From Macrolepiota albuminosa (Eukaryota > Basidiomycota > Agaricomycetes > Agaricales > Agaricaceae), in the NCBI GenBank assembly GCA_027475525.1, contig JAMWFC010000049.1, positions 311,297 through 375,296 on the forward strand: a stretch of DNA of 64,000 nucleotides, in the 5' to 3' direction. Numbering within the stretch: position 1 is the stretch's first letter; each line of letters begins with the position of its first letter. Positions 59,355 through 64,000 of the stretch are shown in pieces. Made by a program: the position numbers and the translations under genes. The notes beneath the pieces were generated by a model. That model ran no database searches. It was not told the origin of the DNA and worked only from the letters and a program-made list of their open reading frames with translations.

Positions 59355-59477
59355 TCTGAGAAAACAGAAAGTGAACTCGTCTTCTCAAGGATAAGACAGT
59401 ACTCAGGTAACCAGGGAACGTCCAAGTAAAGGAAGAGTCAACGGATGATTGATCTTTGAAAGACACATCCATACGAA

Positions 59478-62282
59478 TCACAGGTTGCCATAGACCACTT
59501 GTCCATCGACGACAGTAGCAGCGACTTTTGTCGTCAAGATTTCAGACACAGGAATTGTCATGATATCTTTGTCACTTGTCCATCGACGACAGTAGCAGCG
59601 ACTTTTGTCGTCAAGATTTCAGACACAGGAATTGTCATGATATCTTTGTCAGAACAACAAAGTCCGCTTTCTTGCCAGGGGTCAGGGACCCGATCTCTTT
59701 CTCCATGAACGACGCATATGCTGCATCCAACGTCATTCCTTTCAGCGCCTGTTCGCGCGTCAGTTTCTGTTCAGGGTACCTGTGCCCCGGGACATAAATC
59801 AAAGCAACGTCATTCCTTTCAGCGCCTGTTCGCGCGTCAGTTTCTGTTCAGGGTACCTGTGCCCCGGGACATAAATCAAAGACAAAAGATTTATAAATAA
59901 CGGTGACGCACCAGCCACAGCTACCGTGCGGGGAAGTTCCTGGAACATCAGGGTGTTCTGGGTCAACATGAAGACGTGTAATAGCCGCGTAGAATCCAAG
60001 CAGAGGATTAATAGACTCTACTGGGAAATCAGAGCCAAGTGGAAGAATGTGGTTGGGAGAGGCTCTGTATGAGGAAGGAAGTGAGAAAAGGCCTGGCTCG
60101 AGATACTTGAACGCACTGGAGCAATGATTGGTAGGCGTAAGCACCCTTGATCCGTTCCGGACCCTAAGAAAAAGTAAAATCAGACCGGCGGCATGTTGCT
60201 TCATACTTGAAAACGAAAACGTACCACCCGTTTTTCAGCGTAGCTCATGTCAGAAGTCCTGGCGGATATAAAATATCAGTTAGAATTTGTTCAATTACTG
60301 ATTATACTCTTACGCGTGAGTAGGTTGGACACTAGTCAGGACTAAAAAGGTAGTTAGCGAGGATTGCCAAATCACCCAAGAAGTAATGTGCACACCACCA
60401 AGTCTTCCAGTCCTCTTGATATCGTCTAGAGTCATGATTTGCGCATGCTCAATTCGCGGTCGCCATTCCGTTACATTACCCCCTTGCTTCGTTAGAATAT
60501 CCTCGAATATGTCGAGTACTAGGTGGTTAGCACGGTCACCAATGCAGTGAATGTTCTGGGTGAGTAGAAAATGCTCAGGTCGAATATGTCGAGTACTAGG
60601 TGGTTAGCACGGTCACCAATGCAGTGAATGTTCTGGGTGAGTAGAAAATGCTCAGGCGAATCAAGGATACATCAAACTTACTCACAACTTGGAAATCATC
60701 TTTCCAAAACTGATGAACCAGCGCCGACAGCTCTTCGGAGGTGTGAGCAGAAGACCGTTGACATCTGGTTTATCAGAGTAGGGCTCCAGTAAGGCGGCAC
60801 CCCATGAGCCAAGAGCACCTTAGATGTAGAGTTGGCATTGAACACGGAGATAACGAACCGACGGCTTACCGTCAGCAACAAGTTTAACGCTTCTTACTGT
60901 CAGGTGTCCCTGTGTTCCATAGTTGACGAGCTGCGGAATCTGCGAGCCCCAATACTCGCTTGATGAAACGTGGCCCATGAGATAAAGGCGATTCTAGAAT
61001 TTTGAACTTGATTGAAAATGAAAGATTAGAACATTCAACCCACGGGCAGTTCGCCTGCTTCGGCCTTTCTGCAAGCAAATTAACCCAAAAGTAGCTTCTT
61101 AAGAAATGTGGATACTTCTTGAAAAAATGGATCTGCTGGGGTGTTGCCATGGCGTCGTGGATCGAAGTCAACCCATGGGACAGAGCATCTTTCATTGTCT
61201 TGTTAAACAATTGGTTCATCCGCTCTTCAGTCCACTCTGGCGTTGGGATGAGAGCCATGGCGTTGTCTACAAACACACCTGATGCACGAGCTAGTCAGAT
61301 ACTTTGTAATCGCTTAATGAAGATACAAGAGGTTACCAGTTGGTTGACCCTCGGCGTCCCGAACAATGAGTCCGCCTTCAACGTGGTCAGGAAGTTGTCC
61401 CATCAAATCTAGGACGCGAGGTGACACCCATTTGGCATGTAAATCAACTCGCGACAAGGAGATGGGTCGGCCTTTCAATACTGGGTCTTGGTCCAGATCA
61501 GACTGAGGGACCCATATCAGATAATGCGGTGAAAGCACGACTGGTGTCACGCAACGGCAGTAGGGAACTGAGGTGTTGACCATTTGGTTTGGTCCCAGCC
61601 CATCCCTTCTATCCATTTGGACTTATCATTCTCAATTTCGGGGTTTTCATGTATATAGGCTTTGATGCAGTCAACAATTTCTGGTGGTAACAAATATAAA
61701 TGAGGCGTGATGGAAGTGACTATTTTGTTCACCTTGTATAGATCGTGTACCAGCCAGAGGTAACTGTTTCACAAGGCCATATTCAAGGATGTGCGCGTGC
61801 GCATCTATTGAAAGTTCCCTCTCAGGACTTGAATGCTCATCATGATGACATACCTGTTAGTCCTGGAACGACCATGTAATTCGAATCAATATTAAAGACT
61901 TCGGGAGTCCTGCGTAGATACTTGGAGAGCACATCTGTAATGGACAGACGAATCCTAGACGGGCTTCTTTGCATAATATCATCTTCCAAAACCTATGTAA
62001 GGAGTGGTTGGATCGCCTTTTAGTCACGACAGTACCGTAGTTTCCCGTGTCGGTTATTCTTGAACCTTTGACAGAAATACACCCCACTCGGGGGTTGCTC
62101 TTGACCACAGTGTAAATGTTGTTTGACTCGGAACACACGAGGTAGGTTTCTTCGTCAAAAAAAGTATTGTACGCATCAAATGCCCACACCGCCAAGGCTA
62201 AGATCGAAAGAAAGGCTACTCCAAACGTGAGCAGCGAAAGTGGTGACCTAGTTTTCCGTGGCACAAAAGACTTCTCTGACAT
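59478..62282 (-). CDS. YtcJ-like amidohydrolase, membrane-anchored
   Basis: A metal-dependent hydrolase of the amidohydrolase-3 family; substrate unknown. ATG at 62282 (MSEKSFVPRKTRSP) and one N-terminal membrane segment (LSLLTFGVAFLSILALAVWAF). Metal ligands are visible in DAHAHIL (after an intron near 61810). Then WIEGMGWDQTKW, HGLTSIHDAMA, VKLVADGALGSWGAALLEPY (the family's D-G-ALGS motif) and NIHCIGDRANHLVLDIFEDIL. The last exons contain RIEHAQIM, YPEQKLTREQALKGMTLDAAYA, EIGSLTPGKKADFVVL and KVAATVVDGQVVYGNL, stop 59478. Three perfect 77-bp duplications lie inside (59496, 59728, 60503). Collapsing the last two restores the frame. At the first, a 1-nt shift remains between ADFVVL and DKDIMT, so a base seems lost there or the gene is slightly damaged. 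Confidence 0.82.
59496..59651. repeat. 77-bp perfect tandem duplication near amidohydrolase 3' end
   Basis: 79 matching bases (59496-59574, 59573-59651), period 77. Confidence 0.97.
59728..59881. repeat. 77-bp perfect tandem duplication in amidohydrolase gene
   Basis: 59728-59804 equals 59805-59881. A single copy reads YPEQKLTREQALKGMTLDAAYA. Confidence 0.97.
60503..60656. repeat. 77-bp perfect tandem duplication in amidohydrolase gene
   Basis: 60503-60579 equals 60580-60656. A single copy reads NHLVLDIFEDILTKQGG. Confidence 0.97.
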
Positions 62283-62424
62283 GGATAGACGAACGTTGCA
62301 GGGACGTCCTCGTACTATTCAGGGACAGTCAACTTTGCATGGGATGATTTAATTATAAATAAGCTCATGTGACACTCGCAAAATGTGACACAGAAATTTG
62401 CCTCCGAACTTGCTCCCGTCCACT
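62283..62424. promoter_or_regulatory. 142-bp divergent promoter, amidohydrolase and PCT1
   Basis: Divergent ATGs at 62282 (minus) and 62425 (plus). An AT-rich stretch lies at about 62347-62360. Confidence 0.55.
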
Positions 62425-64000
62425 ATGTCGGTTGAAGCCCCTCGCAAGCTTCTACATAGCAAAAAATCGTTTGGAAAATATCCCAGATCAGTGGACTCTC
62501 CGGCATATGATGCGTGCGTGATTCTATGCCATATCTACTCAACTAATAGGGTGATCAATAAATAGATCGGAAGAGGACAATGACCCTTTAACGGATGATG
62601 GCGGTTCATCGGTGTCTGTCCCGACTGTCAACCGGTTTGCCAATCTACCCAGTAATCTGCGCGCTCCGCACCCGAAACCGTCTTCGACTCGTGTCAAGCA
62701 TCAACTCGCGTCGACTCTCTTATCAGACTCGGATGGCGTAGATTCTCCTACATATGATGGAGACGTCGAGTCCAGTGCAACTGCTGGTCCTGATATACTC
62801 TCCTCACGACTGCCACATCAACATCACCACAACACATCATCAACTTCTACTCTTAGCACGCCTGTCACTCCTAACTATCCCTCATCTTCCACTACGCCGA
62901 GTGCTGGGCAGAGCAATCACATACCATCACGCGCAACGACAGAGTTGAATCACCCTGTTTTCCTCTCAGCCCCGATTCATACAGCTGCACCTCTATTTGT
63001 ACCTGAGGAGCCAGCAGTGGCAGCTCCTTCAGAAGCAGCCTTCAACCCTGCTGCTCTCACAGCGGAAGACATCCAAGCCTTCGTTCAAAAAGCTATCAGC
63101 GGCGAACCCTGGCGGAAATACAAGATCAATCCTCCTCCCAGTGATCGTCCTGTTCGTGTTTATGCAGATGGTCTGTGATTATCTCATCAAGTTTCCCATT
63201 ACGTCACTCCTGTTGAAACACCTTGATTAGGCGTTTATGATCTCTTCCACTTTGGGTAATCCCGCCCTTGTCACGTCCTACCCCTGCTTACACGTCGCAG
63301 GCATGCCCTTCAGCTTCGACAAGCTAAACTATCCTTCCCTTCTGTTTATCTCCTTGTGGGCGTCAATTCTGACGAGCTCGTAAGGCAACACAAGGCTCAA
63401 GGTGTCATGACACATGCTGAAAGGTTTGTCTCAATCATAAACAGCTAAGCAGCAATCATCATCATTAAATCAGGCTTGAAGCGGCCAGGCATTGTCGATG
63501 GGTTGATGAGATCGTCGCTGATGCGCCATGGGTGATCGATGAAGCCTTCATCCAGAAATATGAGATAGACTACGTCGCACATGATGAACTCCCTTATGCA
63601 AGTGCAGATCATGAAGATGTATATGCGTACGTCAAGAATCAAGGCGTGTATTCTTTTGTCTTCCATGTTTGATTATATCGAAGAACTTTTGTCAGGCAAA
63701 TTTATTCCGACGCGGCGCACTCCGGGAATTTCTACTTCGGAACTCTTGGAGCGCATTGTTTTGGGTTATCGTAATTGCGAGTTTGACGACAAATTGACCA
63801 AAATGGGTCTACTTCGGAACTCTTGGAGCGCATTGTTTTGGGTTATCGTAATTGCGAGTTTGACGACAAATTGACCAAAATGGGCATGCTGAATTACGGG
63901 CTGAAGGGAGTGACTATGATGGCAGCAGTCGGATGGCTAGTCGTTTAGCGAGCAGGAGTGGCAGTCCCACACATAAATCTTTGCGGTAAGATATCCAGAT
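62425..64000 (+). CDS. PCT1: Choline-phosphate cytidylyltransferase (3' end outside window)
   Basis: Makes CDP-choline from CTP and phosphocholine, the rate-limiting step of the Kennedy pathway. ATG at 62425 (MSVEAPRKLLHSKKSFGKYP). An intron (about 62514-62563) joins YDA to SEEDNDPLTDDGG. A long Ser/Pro-rich N-terminus follows. The catalytic domain starts RPVRVYADG|VYDLFHFGHALQLRQAK, which contains the HxGH signature, then LLVGVNSDELV, THAERLEAARHCRWVDEIV, YEIDYVAHDELPYAS and RRTPGISTSELLERIV. A 77-bp duplication (63731-63884) lies in the last part; with one copy FDDKLTKMG continues to HAELRAEGSDYD. The C-terminal membrane-binding region lies beyond the edge. Confidence 0.92.
63731..63884. 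repeat. 77-bp perfect tandem duplication in PCT1
   Basis: 63731-63807 equals 63808-63884. A single copy restores the PCT1 frame. Confidence 0.97.

Overview
The window comes from a filamentous basidiomycete (an Agaricomycete). The genes are dense and split by many 45-60 nt GT-AG introns, several exons are tiny, and the recognisable proteins are standard eukaryotic and fungal ones. A yeast-like or bacterial source is excluded by the intron density. Gene ends below were set by reading exons across introns by eye; exact splice sites are given only where checked.

Layout. 1-3470: the ribosome-assembly WD40 protein Rsa4/Notchless (minus, cut by the left edge) and a C2H2 zinc-finger gene (minus). 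3496-13087: a nested mobile island. The outer element is a tyrosine-recombinase (YR) retrotransposon of Ngaro type (gag, RT-RNase H, YR, split direct repeats A1...B1-A2-B2). Inside its gag gene sits a young 4.77 kb gag-only LTR retrotransposon with 1074-bp LTRs. 13107-13581: a possible small gene. 14947-23522: xanthine dehydrogenase (minus) and molybdenum-cofactor sulfurase (plus), 114 bp apart. 24198-26579: an APC-type amino-acid permease. 28261-32478: a small Cys-rich membrane-anchored secreted protein, a SAP/HeH-type membrane protein and RFT1. 32577-37435: a mitochondrial-type PPR protein and the CCAAT-factor subunit HAP5. 38908-44863: a cytochrome P450, an Ish1/Msc1-repeat protein carrying a metallothionein-like cysteine block, and an aldo/keto reductase. 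45629-51148: GRC3, TSR2 and RVB1. 51702-57916: an MRH4-like DEAD-box helicase and a rhodanese/dual-specificity phosphatase. 59478-64000: a YtcJ-like amidohydrolase and choline-phosphate cytidylyltransferase PCT1 (cut by the right edge).

Functional links. Two head-to-head pairs join proteins of one pathway: XDH with the sulfurase that activates its cofactor, and GRC3 with TSR2 (both ribosome maturation). RSA4, GRC3, TSR2 and RVB1 make ribosome biogenesis and related AAA+ work a recurrent theme, though this may be chance.

Two points stand out. First, the Ngaro-type element has gag and pol in one reading frame separated by a single UAG. Six nucleotides downstream lies a sequence that can fold into an H-type pseudoknot, the arrangement of retroviral stop-codon readthrough. 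Second, seven perfect tandem duplications, all with a period of exactly 77 bp, break or distort genes between 24.7 and 63.9 kb. The identical period points to an assembly artefact (unmerged k = 77 contig overlaps), so frameshifts at these places should not be read as biology.
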